64,000 nt of DNA from Maniola hyperantus (taxonomy: Eukaryota > Arthropoda > Insecta > Lepidoptera > Nymphalidae): contig NC_048547.1 in NCBI RefSeq assembly GCF_902806685.2, positions 12,287,196 through 12,351,195 of the forward strand, given 5' to 3'. How positions within the stretch are numbered: the first letter of the stretch is position 1; every line of letters starts with the position of its first letter. Both the position numbers and the translations under genes were made by a program. Under the pieces are notes generated by a model. The model worked only from the letters and a program-made list of their open reading frames with translations, searched no databases and was not told the DNA's origin. Below are positions 1-10,379 of this stretch, in pieces.

Positions 1-302
1 CCTTCCTTGTGTGTGTGTGCTCGTGTGTGTGTTGTGTAAGGGGACTTCCTTCGCAGTCCTCAGTTAGTCTGTCCCAAAAAAGGTCCCAGCTGAGCATAAA
101 TCTGAATGCCTGTTACATACACAAGAGCATAATTTAATACCGATTTTTTAGCAATTTTTTTAAGGAAACCTAATTTTTATACTGTCCTTACCATTCAGCT
201 AACAATTACTTACTGGTTACGCCATCCTTTAATTCTGTTTAAGGAAGGAAAACTAAGATCTTACATCACAGTTATCACAACTATAAATAGAATATAAATT
301 TT
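1..302. other. AT-rich stretch without gene
   Basis: No coding region or recognised element is visible. A short imperfect (GT)n tract lies at about 9-37. The rest is AT-rich unique-looking sequence leading into a repeat at about 303. Confidence 0.5.
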
Positions 303-541
303 ATCCATACTAATATTATAAATGCGAAAGTGTGTCTGTCGGTCTGTCTGTCCGTTTGTCTCCTGTCTGTCTGTCTGCTAGCCTTTCGCGGCCCATCCGT
401 TCAACTGATTTTGAGGAAATTTGGTACAGCAATAGCTTGCATTCCAGGGAAGGACCTATAGACTATTTTTTATCCCGGAAAATCAAAGAGTTCCCCCGGG
501 GTATTTAAAAACCCAAATCCACGCGGACGAAGTTACGCTAA
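303..541 (-). mobile_element. Short Helitron-like repeat (CTAGCTGATGCCCG family)
   Basis: The stretch reads TACTAATATTATAAATGCG, then a (GTCT)n core, a block ending in ATCCCGGAAAATC, and CACGCGGACGAAG near the right end. This layout recurs many times in the window on both strands. I take the CTAGCTGATGCCCGCG end as the start, so this copy is in minus orientation. Non-autonomous repeats of this kind, with a microsatellite core, are typical of Lepidoptera and have been described as Helitron-like (Lep1 type); the family name is from memory. No coding capacity. Confidence 0.65.
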
Positions 542-554
542 GTTTTTGCATGCG

Positions 555-680
555 TTCTGGTTACACCCTGTATAGAAGACTTAACTGAAGAGAATGCCCA
601 ACATTTTGCTTTTGCGTTTGTGGACTATGATAAAGCAATAGCAAAATTGCAATCCACCTAAATACGATAGACTGCAAGTT
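555..680 (+). mobile_element. Fragment of non-LTR reverse transcriptase (RTE-like)
   Basis: Reading from about 590, the frame contains F-V-D-Y-D-K-A (617-637), matching the F-V-D-x-x-K-A-F-D palm motif of LINE reverse transcriptases, especially the RTE group. The frame is soon lost, so this is a decayed fragment. It directly precedes a different LINE 3' end, so two retroelement pieces are joined here. Confidence 0.5.
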
Positions 681-684
681 TGCT

Positions 685-1075
685 ATTGTAATAAACTATT
701 CAACTTCTCTAAAAGTTGCCGGCCTATCGGTGTTCTACAGGATATATTTCGGAGAGTGTGCTCAGGAGCTGCTCGATCTTGTCCCTCCCTCACCTTTCTA
801 CCACCGTACCGCAAGACACCGGGCGAGTTTCCACCCCTATGTCGTCAACATTCCATCTTCGCGTATGAAACGCTTTGCGTCATCATTCCTTATACGCATG
901 GCTAGGGTCTGGAATACTCTTCCTAGATCAGTGTTTCCTGTCAATTATCATCCGGGTATCTTTAAAACAAGAGTGAATAGGCACCTTCTAGGCAAACGCG
1001 TCCCATCTTAGGCCACATCATCACTTCCCATCAGGTGTGATCGTGGTCAAGCGAGCGCCTATAATGAATTAAAAA
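685..1075 (+). mobile_element. 3' end of a CR1/jockey-like LINE
   Basis: An open frame at 733-1011 encodes the far C-terminus of a LINE polyprotein: R-T-A-R-H, F-H-P-Y, then S-F-L-I-R-M-A-R-V-W-N-T-L-P and V-F-P, then F-K and R-H-L-L. This ...LWNxLP..VFP..F+..V..HL pattern is the conserved tail of many lepidopteran non-LTR elements. The stop is followed by a short 3' region and an A-rich tail at about 1070. 5'-truncated dead copy, not a host gene. Confidence 0.65.
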
Positions 1076-1829
1076 AAAATATATACACGGCAACTCGCCA
1101 GCTAACTATTTATAATAATCAACAAAGTTTTCTACCAACAGTTTCTAGCACGAAATTTATAATTAGAATTCATAGAGCATCTTCCGGCATAACACTAGTA
1201 GGTATATTTTATAAGTAGCTAGGTACCTATATGAAATTTCAAAATCACTTTTCTTTTTTCATTGCAACAAATTAATAAATTAATTTTTTTTTATCTTTTC
1301 CTTAAATTATTAGACGCACTTTTGTTTATTTTTAATATTACATGATGCCAGAGGTTAATTATTATAAATTAACCTCTGACCTCGTTATATCTTAGTTTAT
1401 ATAAAGATTAAAGAATGTAGTAGATATTTAAGATGCTTAGAGATATAGTATTTTAAGTAAGTAACTACCTATAGATTAGTCTATAATTTATTAATTGTAT
1501 GTACCACAAGCGGTTAATATTATATCCATGATTTTCCTTACAATTCTGTAATGTTTACCTACATATCTACCTATATCATTCACTACATACATAATATAAG
1601 TAATCAAGCTTATCTTCTCTCAGACCTGTATAAATTATTCTTCATATTAGGTATACTGTATATCTACTAGGTACCTAACTATCAAAAACTTACCTTCTTT
1701 ACGACGCTCTAATTAAATAGAGTTTCATACATATAGTATAACCTGCGTAGAATTTGTTTTCCCATCAAAAACAAAACAATTATACTTTAGTCTCCTTCGT
1801 TCATAAATAGAGTTTTAAGCGGGTTTCAA
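1076..1829. other. AT-rich stretch with one hairpin
   Basis: No gene seen. A perfect 12-bp stem (CAGAGGTTAATT with its complement, short AT loop) lies at about 1348-1381. TAGGTACCTA-type words, common throughout this genome, are present. Confidence 0.5.
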
Positions 1830-2285
1830 TATAATAGATGAATCAGTTTTCATGGTTTTCAGTTTTTACAAAAGCAGAGCGAACTAACAAAAGACTGCTA
1901 AGACAAAAGGCATTTTCTGACAAGTTTGATTGTCAGTACCTGAACCATTGTACGGTGGACGTGCTGACTAATCAGGCATGTCATAAGAGCTTTCAAGACA
2001 GTCAAGCAGCTTGTCGTAAAGCACGTAGATTTTTGTTTGAGTCAAGCATTTTGACCGTTAAAAACTTTTCTTGATGCTCGAGTCAAGCATTTACGTGCTT
2101 GACGCGTGATTGATGCGATTTTATGTTTTTGCTTGATGCGACGTTCGGAGTGTTCGATGTATGAGAAAAGTGCCGTTGGCTTGATCAAGCCGCTTGACGG
2201 GCGCATCAAGCAGTTTGATCAAGCAAAACGAATCTACGTGCTTGATGTCAATGCCACTTGACCGTGTCGGAAGCCCTTTAGATAA
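1830..2285. repeat. Cluster of TCAAGC/GCTTGA words, possible DNA-transposon remnant
   Basis: Within about 300 bases (1990-2270) the hexamer TCAAGC or its complement GCTTGA occurs roughly eleven times in both orientations, including self-complementary joins such as CTTGATCAAG. The density is unlike the rest of the window. Many DNA transposons (hAT, CACTA, P) carry arrays of subterminal transposase-binding repeats like this. No transposase or clear terminal repeats are seen. The open frame at 1838-2074 looks like chance. Confidence 0.4.
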
Positions 2286-2502
2286 GTAGCTTTATGATTC
2301 GGTAAATAGTTTTAAGCATAGATTAAATATTATTGATCTCGCTGCGTTCTGTTTTAAGATTACTAAGTATATAGATAAAAAAAAGAAAAAGTAAGTTTAT
2401 TTGAATAAAAATATTTCTAATCTATCTATTTTGCATAACATATACTTTGGTATTCTTCTTTCTTAAAATTACCTATTATATTATAGATGATTCAGATTTA
2501 AT

Positions 2503-2685
2503 AGCCTCAGCCCCCAATAGCTCAACAGTTACAGGGGTGACTATATACTAAAAGGTCAGCGGTTTAAACCCCACCCGTTGCGCTATTGTCGTACCTACTC
2601 CTAGCTCAAGTTTTACGCTTAGTATGAGGGGAAAAAGGAATTATATTGGTCATTTTTAACGTGGCGATTTTTTTTTAAAGTAAAA
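2503..2685 (+). mobile_element. tRNA-derived SINE (Lys-like head), copy 1
   Basis: The head reads AATAGCTCAACAGTTACAGG, an A-box region, followed by AGCGGTTTAAACCCC, a B-box-like T arm, then a conserved body (CGTTGCGCTATTGTCGTACC) and a T/A-rich tail. Two better copies occur at 16180-16357 (minus) and 22535-22710 (plus). The internal pol III promoter blocks and shared body identify a SINE. Confidence 0.6.
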
Positions 2686-2892
2686 CTTTTCACAAAAGAT
2701 GACAAAAGAAAAAATTAAGATATTTGTTTTAAAATATTTTCAATTGATTATTCTATTCTAAATATTATACTTTGGTCTTCTTCATAGTTTCAAGCTGTTT
2801 TCAATATAGATGATTCAGTTTTCAAACAATGACGTCTTCCCAAGAAAAATAAGCATCATCATCCACACCAGTTAATCTAATTTATTTATTTT

Positions 2893-3236
2893 TAGGGTTC
2901 CGTACCTCAAAAGGAAAAAAGGAACCCTTGTAGGATCTCTTTGTTGTCTGTCTGTCTGTCTGTCTGTCAAGAAACCTACAGGGTACTTCCCGTTGACCTA
3001 GAATCATGAAATTAGGCAGGTAGGTAGGTCTTATAGCAGATATTAGGGGAAAAATCTGAAAACCGTGAATTTAGGGTTACATCACACAAAAAAATTTAAC
3101 TGTGGTCCTGAACTAAAAATTAGTATACTCAATTTTCGAAATAAGATAACTATATCAAGTGGGGTATCATATGAAAGGGCTTGACCTGTGCATTCTAAAA
3201 CAGATTTTTATTTATTTTTAGGCATAATAGTTTTTG
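2893..3236 (+). mobile_element. GTTCCGTA element, left part, interrupted
   Basis: Starts TTTTTAGGGTTCCGTACCTC, has a (GTCT)n stretch at about 2945 and the conserved internal block TATCATATGAAAGGGC. The expected right end (ATCGTGCAAAATGTCG ... CTCGCACTTGGCCGG) is absent here but resumes at about 3614-3706, after a LINE insertion. This family is repeated about eight times in the window in both orientations. Non-autonomous, no protein. Confidence 0.65.
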
Positions 3237-3613
3237 ATTTGAAGACATATTGGAGATGTCTCTCAACAAGTTCAAAGTTTTCATAAAACGTAAACTAATT
3301 GAAAAATCCTATTACAATGTAAAGGATTATTTAAATGATAAGCAAGCTTGGGAATGAGTTGCTTGACGACTTTGTGATAGTTCTAATAAGTTTCAATAAT
3401 TTTGTAAAGTGGTGATAATAAAAAGAATACCCGGCTGAGTTTGTTGTGGGCTCTTCTCAGACCTGGAACCATCGTAGCTTTAGTTTTAAGTTTGCGTAAT
3501 AATTATCACCACTATATCTTACAAATCTAACACCATACCAGACAATCAATACGAGTAATTTATTACCTATTTTGAATAAATCATTTGACTTTGACTTTGA
3601 CTTTGACTTTGAC
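3237..3613 (+). mobile_element. 3' end of a jockey-like LINE, inserted in a GTTCCGTA element
   Basis: The frame from 3241 encodes a LINE ORF2 C-terminus (K-F-K-V-F-I-K-R-K-L, then Y-Y-N-V-K-D-Y-L-N-D-K, ending A-W-E and TGA at 3355-3357). A 3' untranslated region follows, ending in (TTTGAC)n at 3587-3613. The flanks share TTTGATTT (3233-3240 and 3614-3621), a likely target-site duplication. The same 3' end recurs at 14555, 19905, 23365, 24140 and 30372. Confidence 0.65.
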
Positions 3614-3706
3614 TTTGATTTATCGTGCAAAATGTCGATAAAATACGATTGTAGTACGGAAGCCTCAGTGCGCGAGCCTGACTCGCACTTGGCCGGTTTT
3701 TATATA
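3614..3706 (+). mobile_element. GTTCCGTA element, right end
   Basis: Continuation of the element begun at 2893: ATCGTGCAAAATGTCG, a TACGGAA block, then CTGACTCGCACTTGGCCGG and a T run. The small open frame at 3572-3805 crosses this and the LINE tail and is not a gene. Confidence 0.65.
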
Positions 3707-3990
3707 ATACACCTAGGTAAATATGAGATGAATTTCCGCCATAGCCCTCTTACGCACATAAATGTGATAAATGCAATTCCCCTTTGCATAATATTTGCGC
3801 TCTGAGTTTTTATACGTAATGTTTTATTCTAATTAATAGCTAGTTTACAGGACAATAGGTATTTGTAAACAAAAACAACGTAATCAATAATGTACCTACA
3901 TAACTTAGAAAAAGTGCTAGGTACCTGGTACAAAAATTAGTATGATATAAACCCGGCCACGATTTGCAATTGACTTGAATTTTGTATAAT
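3707..3990. other. Unassigned AT-rich stretch
   Basis: Nothing recognised; no splice-bounded ORF and no repeat seen elsewhere in the window. Confidence 0.4.
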
Positions 3991-4245
3991 ACTAGCTTAT
4001 GCCCGCAGACTTCGTCCGCGTGGACTACACAAATTTTAAACCCCTATTTCACACCCTTTGGGGTTGAATTTTCAAAAATCCTTTCTTAGCGGATGCCTAC
4101 GTCATATTAGCTATCAGCATGCCAAATCTCAGCCCGATACGTCCAATAGTTCGAGCTGTGCGTTGATAGAGCAGTCAGTCAGTCACTCAGTCAGTCAGTC
4201 AGTAACCTTTTCCTTTTAAGTGTATATTTAGATTATCGTGGAAAA
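3991..4245 (+). mobile_element. Short repeat of the AGCTTATGC..CGACTTCG family
   Basis: Starts TAGCTTATGCCCGCAGACTT, followed by CGTGGACTACACAAATTT, ACCCTTTGGGGTTGAA, CTTAGCGGATGCCTACGTC, and a (CAGT)n core at about 4170-4200. Copies with the same order occur at 11209, 15644, 40612, 48281 and 57511, and inverted at 17092, 34258 and 60496. Resembles the CTAGCTGATGCCCG family at its left end but has a different body. Non-coding. Confidence 0.6.
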
Positions 4246-4587
4246 GTCAGAAATAAGTTTTTTTAGTATGTAGGTACAGCGTACAGCGAACAAGCGATAG
4301 ATAGGTATTATTAGTCTTCAAAATTACTTTATTCTGAGTTAGGTAAACTAAAAAGATAACAGGAGGTAATTCTTGGTAGACTCCCGGGACGGTAAGAATG
4401 TAAGATTGCACTATGACCCAGAAACACGTTTATCGTGCGTACAAGCGGTTTTATTGACGTAAAGCCTGTGACGTCACAGGAGGTATTGACGTCATCTACG
4501 CAACGATATCTTAAATAGACGCCTTTGCAACAATAGGGAAATCACCCTAAGAATTTACCAACAAGGTGATACTACTTAATATGTAGT
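4246..4587. other. Unassigned stretch
   Basis: No gene or clear repeat. Contains GTGACGTCAC-like words around 4455-4500, which resemble CRE sites, but nothing ties them to a promoter. Confidence 0.35.
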
Positions 4588-5029
4588 TTTTAGGGTTCCG
4601 TACCTCAAAAGGGAAAACGGATCCCTTATTTATAGGATCACATTGTTGTCTGTCTGTCTCTCTGTCTTTCAAGAAACCTATAGGGTATTTTCCGTTGACC
4701 TATAATCATGAAATTTGGCAGGAAGGTAGGTCTTATAGCAGACATGAAGGGAAAAATCTGAAAACCCTGAATTTGTGGTTACATCACAAGAAAAAAATTA
4801 AAATGTGTTCATGAACAAATATTGTTATTTTCAACCTTCAAAGTAAGATTACTATACCAAGTAGGGTATTATATGAAAGGTCTTCACCTGTACATTCTAA
4901 AACAGATTTTTATTTATTTTTATGCATCATAGTTTTTGAATTATCGTGCAAAATGTCGAAAAAATACGACTGTAGAACGGAACCCTCATTGCGCGAGCCT
5001 GACTCGCACTTGGTCGGTTTTTTTTTAAT
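4588..5029 (+). mobile_element. GTTCCGTA element, nearly complete
   Basis: Runs from TTTTTAGGGTTCCGTACCTC to CTCGCACTTGGTCGG plus a T run. Contains (GTCT)n at about 4645, TGAAATTTGGCAGG, TTGTGGTTACATCAC, GGTATTATATGAAAGG and ATCGTGCAAAATGTCG in that order. It is about 440 bases and serves as the best reference copy for the family together with 44581-45008. Confidence 0.7.
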
Positions 5030-5435
5030 TAATAGGCTTCCATAAATACTCCCACTATAGAGATTCGCAATTTGAAACACTAAAATACTTCCTTTGTTAA
5101 ATAGATAGTTTTAGTACATAGCGCCTATGTAGACACTTGCTGCAAAAGATTTGGTGCCCGTTTTGAAAGGAGATTCATTTTCTCGTATTTTTTCTCCTTT
5201 CAATAATTGATTCATAAATTATATTTTGTAGGTATACATACTTGCAAGGATTCATCAATCCATGTAACATGTAAAATTCAACTGCTCACACGCTATTTAA
5301 ACTTTTTGTGTTAAATTTCATTCCGAAAGTACGATTTAGGCATTATTTTAAAGGTGAACGGCTTTTTAAAATTATTATCTAATTCTAGCCCCATAAACTA
5401 CCGCTATATAAAAAAATCACTTTTATTTTATTACT
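5030..5435. other. Unassigned AT-rich stretch
   Basis: No gene. A small inverted pair, TTGAAAGGAGA near 5163 and TCTCCTTTCAA near 5193, makes a possible hairpin. Confidence 0.4.
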
Positions 5436-5637
5436 AGCTGACGCCCGCGACCTCATCCGCGTGGAATTAAGTTTTTAAAAATCGCGTGGGAGCGCTTTGA
5501 TTTTCCGGGATAAATAAAGTAGCCTATGTCACTCTCGGTCTTATCTATGCAAAAAATCACGTCAATCCGTTCCACCGTTGTGACGCGATTGAAGGACAAA
5601 CCAACAAACAAACACACTTTCGCATTTATAATAAGGG
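5436..5637 (+). mobile_element. Short Helitron-like repeat, variant without long (GTCT)n
   Basis: Begins CTAGCTGACGCCCGCGACCT and ends ACTTTCGCATTTATAATA. The middle differs from the main family (ATCACGTCAATCCGTTCC, CAAACAAACAC). Ends conserved, interior diverged: typical of Helitron-like families. Confidence 0.6.
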
Positions 5638-5939
5638 TAGGTACTGACTACCGACCAAGACCCTAATGAAGATATTAATGTAACTGCTCTACCATAACTC
5701 TATTTTTTTTACAAGGTGTATATTTCACAAATACTGCTCTTCTTCATAGTTAGTTACGTAACTAACCTACTTCTAAAACATTGGTAGTGTCGAGTGGACA
5801 ATAGGAGGTTGTGACAAACTAACAATCATAAGTGGATGGATCAACGTCTTTACGTAAAGTCGTTATTACCGAATTACTTTTTCGAGTAAGTATCGGTTGA
5901 AGAGACTTTATTTTTGTCATGGCTTTTGTTCTTATTGAG

Positions 5940-6155
5940 TAAAATCGTTGGGGTCCCAAGGTGCTGGAATGGCGATCTCACACCGGAAGACGCAGCGTTG
6001 GAAGATCCCCCCACTAGGTGGACAGACGACATCAGACGAGTCGCAGGGAGCCGCTGGATTCAGGTGGCGCAAGAAGCGTGTGGAAGTACCTACAAGAGAC
6101 CTATGTCCAGCAGTGGACGTCTATCGGTTGATAATGATGATGATGAAGAAGTAAA
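5940..6155 (+). mobile_element. RTE-type LINE 3' end
   Basis: Three frames together encode an RTE C-terminus (V-P-R-C-W-N-G-D-L; P-T-R-W-T-D-D-I-R-R-V-A-G-S-R-W), followed by TATGTCCAGCAGTGGACGTC and a (GAT)n tail at about 6132-6150. Better copies lie at 10380-11015 (minus) and 50525-50830 (plus). Frameshifted and 5'-truncated. Confidence 0.6.
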
Positions 6156-6179
6156 ATCAAGCAATGATAGCCAAGCCAA

Positions 6180-6400
6180 AAAAACTGTGATAGCCAAGTG
6201 GTTAGGACGTCCGCCTCCTAATTGGAGGTCGGGGGTTTGATCCTGGGCATGCAACTCTTACTTTTCGGTGTTATATGTGCGTTTTAAGTACGATGATGAT
6301 GATGATGATAGCAAGTGGTGATGGTGACATCGTACATCGGCATTCGAGGGATTCAGGGTTCGATCTCGGCGATGGCGTGATGAATTAGTTTTTACAAGGA
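6180..6400 (+). mobile_element. tRNA-derived SINE with (GAT)n tail, partial
   Basis: Head GTGATAGCCAAGTGGTTAGG (A-box) and GGGGGTTTGATCCTGGGC (B-box), then GCAACTCTTACTTTTCGG, then (GAT)n at about 6289-6309. The middle of the full-length SINE (as at 60049-60357) is missing. A second piece with a GGTTCGATCTC box lies at 6355-6370. Confidence 0.55.
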
Positions 6401-6486
6401 TTTTACAAGAAGAGGCACAGAATAGGAAATTGTGGAAAAATCGGAATGAGGCTTTTATTACAGGCAAATTTAGATTAGACTAGAAT

Positions 6487-6718
6487 CTCGATGATACCCG
6501 CGACTTCGTTGCGTGTATTTAGGTATAAAAATCCTTTGATTTTCCGGGATAAAAAGTAGCATAATAAATGTCCTTCCCCGGGATGTAAACTAACTCTATA
6601 CCAAATTTCATCAAAACGGTTCGGTTGAACGGATGGGCCGTGAAAGGCCAGCAGACAGACAGAGAGATAGAGAGACAGACAGACAGACACACTTTCGCAA
6701 TAATAATATTAGTATGGA
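6487..6718 (+). mobile_element. Short Helitron-like repeat (CTAGCTGATGCCCG family)
   Basis: Starts GATGATACCCGCGACTTCG, contains TTTTCCGGGATAAAAAGTAG, a GACA/GATA-rich core at 6650-6690, and ends CAATAATAATATTAGTATGG. Same family as 303-541, opposite orientation. Confidence 0.65.
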
Positions 6719-7140
6719 TTAGATGATGTATATAGCTAATTGACCAAATAAGTAGGTACTTGGTTACAATAATTAACTAACTACGATAATAATTAACTGC
6801 CACTAATAGGAATATCAATGGCATAACACCAACACTCGTTATATGCCTGAAAATTACCCGTCGAATGCCTTAAATGCTGTCATTATGTCAAAATAAAGGC
6901 GTGTAAAGAAACAAGACGCAAAACTTCAATCATTGTTGCAAAATGTATGATGAATACAATGGAATTTCAACTTAAAAATATTTAGATAAAGTACAACTTT
7001 GAATAAATGTCGTTTGAAGAAATTTTCCGCATACGCCACGCACTGTTTCCATTAAAAATTGTCGCCATCAACACAATTGAATGTGTTATGTTTAGTAGGG
7101 GTCTCGAAGACAAAATAAAATTAAAACTTATATAATACAT
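6719..7140. other. Unassigned AT-rich stretch
   Basis: No gene. The minus-strand open frame at 6982-7254 has no splice or family support. Confidence 0.4.
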
Positions 7141-7441
7141 ATCATAATCATCATCATGATCAACCCATCGCCGGCTCACTACAGAGCACAGGTCTCCTCT
7201 CCGAGAGCAGGGTTTTTGGCCATAGTCTACCATGTGCGGATTGGTAGACTTCAAACACCTTTGAGAACATTATGGAGAACTCTCAGGCATGCAGGTTTCC
7301 TCACGATGTTTTTCTTCACCGTTAGAGCAAGTGATATTTAAATACTTAAAACGCACATAACTCCGAAAAGTGCGTGCCCGAGATCGAATCTCCGACCTCC
7401 AATAAGAAGGCGGACGTTCTAACCACTAGGCTATCACAGCT
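7141..7441 (-). mobile_element. tRNA-derived SINE with (GAT)n tail, near full length
   Basis: Read on the minus strand: tRNA-like head with AGCCTAGTGGTTAGAACGTC and the B-box-containing GAGATTCGATCTCGG, then CACTTTTCGGAGTTATGTGC, GAAACCTGCATGCCTGAGAG, and the end CGGCGATGGGTTGATCATGA. Two partial relatives follow at 7505-7680. Recurs at 9380, 22203, 28969, 55612 and 60049. Confidence 0.65.
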
Positions 7442-7504
7442 TATTACATAATATATACCTACCTAAAAGCTCTTAATTCATATTAACTTAAAATTAAGTT
7501 TTAT

Positions 7505-7680
7505 AATCATCGTCAACTCATTGCCGGCTCACTGTAACTGACCACGGGATCGGGTCGCTTCTCAGAACGAGAATGGTTTTACTAATAGTCTACCACGCTG
7601 GCCAAGTGGGGATTTGCAGACTTCACACACCAGGACATTATGAACGACTCTCTGGCATGCAGGTTTCCTCACGATGTTTG
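7505..7680 (-). mobile_element. tRNA-derived SINE, 3' half fragment
   Basis: On the minus strand it carries the AACATCGTGAGGAAACCTGC block and the end block with GAGCCGGCAATGAGTTGACG. The tRNA-like head is missing. Confidence 0.5.
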
Positions 7681-7839
7681 CCGACGAAGTCGTGAAAAGC
7701 TAGCAGACAGACAAACACATTTTCGCATAATATAATAAGTAAAATTAAGTATGGACGATACATAGACAAAATAATATAATATAGCATGGTGCTGATTTTC
7801 GTTTACCTTCTATCAACATCTATACCTACCTAATAATAA

Positions 7840-8030
7840 TTATTATAAATGCAAAAGTGTGTTTGTTTGTTTGTCCTTCCTTCACGCCGTAACTATAAGC
7901 AGCCAATCGACTTGATTTTTGGCATAGAGAATAGAGATAGTTGAAAGGACGGCTACTTTTTATCCCGGAAAGTTGAAGAGTTCCCGCGGGATTTCAAAAA
8001 CCTAAATCCACGCGGAAGAAATCTAGTAAT
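7840..8030 (-). mobile_element. Short Helitron-like repeat
   Basis: Reads TTATAAATGCAAAAGTGTG, (GTTT)n, TTTTTATCCCGGAAAGTTG and AAATCCACGCGG before ending in ATCTAGTA. A variant whose core is GTTT rather than GTCT. Confidence 0.6.
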
Positions 8031-8300
8031 GCATAAAACTTAAATACTGAACCTGCGGAACCATCCATAAGCTACCAATTTACGCACATTCTCCGGTTGA
8101 CAGTCACATAATAACAATTTCATCAAAGATATTATACTCGTACGTGTTATTAAAACATTTCAAATGGGTAAGTAGGCACACATTGTGAAAAGCGCTGAAA
8201 ATATGGCATTTAATGTTTGTAATAGAACGGAATTTTCATTCCTGCGGTTACTTCATCATCTCATAAAATTAAAATAAAAGTCCTGACTCACTCACTGTTT

Positions 8301-9090
8301 TTTAGGGTTCCGTACCTCAAAAGGAAAAAAAGGAACCCTTATAGAATCACTTCGTTATTTGTCTGTTTGTCTGTCCATCTCTCCGTATGTCCGCTTTCCG
8401 TCTGTCTGTCGTGGCTGTCAAGAAACATATAGGCATTTAGTATGCGATAGGTATTCTATGAAATAGGGTACTTCCCGTTGTCCTAGAATGGCAGGTAGGT
8501 AGGTCTTATAGTATACGAGTAAAGGAATAAATCCGAAAACAGTGGATTTGTGGTTAGATCACACCAAAATGTTAATGAAAAAATTATTAGTACTTTCAAT
8601 GAGGAGGTTGCCAGGTTACGTTCGAGTATTTTTTTTATAGATGGCGCTGAAAACTTCCGCCACTAAAGATGAAAAATAATACCTATATCTATATCATCCA
8701 TGCTTTAAATTTTTAAATTTAAATCGGATGCGAAATTAATTAATTACTTCTATTATAGTTCGCAGATTTTGTGGGGAAGAAACGTAAGGAAAATTGCAGT
8801 GCACGCTAGCTCTTACTCTTCATCTATGTCATTGATTGACATGACCTAAACATTAAAGCATAGATCATATAAATATAGGTATTATTTTTCATCTTTAGTG
8901 GTTGTAAAATTCAGCGCCATCCATGAAAATTTTCTCGAACGTTGCACCTCCTCATTTTCAAAGTAAGATACCTACTGGTTTTGAAAATGCTAATTTTTTT
9001 TTATTAACATTTTTTGGTGTGATGTAACCACAAATCCACAGTTTTCATCATAATATGAAAGGGCTTTACCTATATACAGGATCTTTAATT
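8301..9090. mobile_element. GTTCCGTA element, split and partly inverted by a palindromic MITE
   Basis: 8301-8598 is the left part of a GTTCCGTA element in plus orientation. 8599-8950 is a separate element with about 85-base inverted ends (starts GAGGAGGTTGCCAGG; its other end, read in reverse, starts GAGGAGGTGCAACG), both leading into GGCGCTGAA and CACTAAAGATGAAAAATAAT. After it, 8951-9075 carries GTTCCGTA-family sequence that is partly inverted (TTTGGTGTGATGTAACCACA). The order shows insertion plus rearrangement. Confidence 0.6.
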
Positions 9091-9092
9091 AC

Positions 9093-9185
9093 TTAAAACG
9101 CGCATGACTCCGAAAAGTTAGAGGTGCGGAACCCCGGACCTCCGATTAGGAGGCAGACGTCCTAACCACTAGGCTATCACAGCTT
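9093..9185 (-). mobile_element. tRNA-derived SINE head fragment
   Basis: On the minus strand: TGATAGCCTAGTGGTTAGG, the B-box region at GGTCCGGGGTTCC, and AACTTTTCGGAGTCATGCG. Head only. Confidence 0.55.
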
Positions 9186-9379
9186 ATTATATTGCTATTA
9201 TAGCTTAACAAGGAAATGCATATTCTAAATTTTGTTCTAGTTATTCTTAATTCTCGATAATATTGTAGTTATTTAATCAAATTTATTACTTTATGATAGT
9301 AATTTCAAAATGTTAATGCTCTTTTTCTCAAGTTGTTACGTAAATAGGTATCCTACCTACTTAATAGTAGAAAGGTTAA

Positions 9380-9670
9380 TATAAACCTCTGAAGGAGGTC
9401 GAGGGTTCGATCCCGGGCACGTACCTCTAACTTTTCGGAGTGCGTTGTAATGAATGTGCATTTTAAGTAAATAAATATTACTTGCTTTGACAGTGAAGGA
9501 AAACATCGCGAGTAAACCTGCACACTTGAGAGTTCTCCATAATGTTCTCAAAGGTGTGTGAAGTCTGCCAATCCGCAGTTATGGTCAAACTCTTCTCATA
9601 CTGAGAGGAGACCCGTGTTCAGTATTGAGTCGGCGATGGGATGATCATGATGATGATAATGATGATGATG
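9380..9670 (+). mobile_element. tRNA-derived SINE with (GAT)n tail
   Basis: Contains GGAGGTCGAGGGTTCGATCC (B-box), CTCTAACTTTTCGGAGTGC, GAGAGTTCTCCATAATGTTC, and ends GGCGATGGGATGATCATGAT with (GAT)n to 9670. The extreme 5' head is missing or diverged. Confidence 0.6.
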
Positions 9671-10379
9671 ATATTCAGACAACCACAAAACTTCACTTTT
9701 GTTGTGCAAAAGTAAATCTTTATACAAGTTAATCATACAAGTTTCCTCAGCCCCAATAATAACTGTTACAGTGAAAACACATCATCAACTCTTGCGCAGT
9801 CGGATGTAGTGAAGGATGTGGTTAGATAACCAATTCGTTTTAATGCTCCACATTTATTCAGTTAACCTAGTGATTAAATATTATTATGGTATGGTAATTA
9901 CATGCACAGAAGCAAAATTGGCCAACAGAAAAAATTTAAACTAGGTATAATGTTTTCTTACCTGGAAATATTCGTTTATTATATTAAAAAACTTAAATCT
10001 AAATTAAAAGTATAATAAAACTAATTGATCAAGGTAGCTGCCAGCTCTCGGGTCCCCGGTTGACTCTTATGGTATATTTTTACTTAAATATACGTCAAAA
10101 TGACGTCATTTCGATGTTAATGAGACATGGTTCCAGCGCAATAGCAATTTGATGGACTTATACCACCGAGTAGCCTACCTAACCCAGTTAAAAAATAAAA
10201 GGTTATTCAACTATTCCGATTTGACCTGTGATTTTGTTTCCGTTCTCGATTATTACCATATTTGTTGCTAAATAATTATGTAATATTCTTTCTCTCGCTA
10301 TGATTCCACTCCACTATACCGTGGGATGAAATGTATAATAATATGTTTTTATAAATTACCTACCTACTGAATAGATTGA
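9671..10379. other. Unassigned stretch
   Basis: No gene and no repeat I could match inside the window. Confidence 0.4.

Noticed and set aside
730..1011. 93-aa ORF as a host gene
   Set aside because: Its sequence pattern (R-V-W-N-T-L-P ... V-F-P ... F-K) is that of a LINE polyprotein tail.
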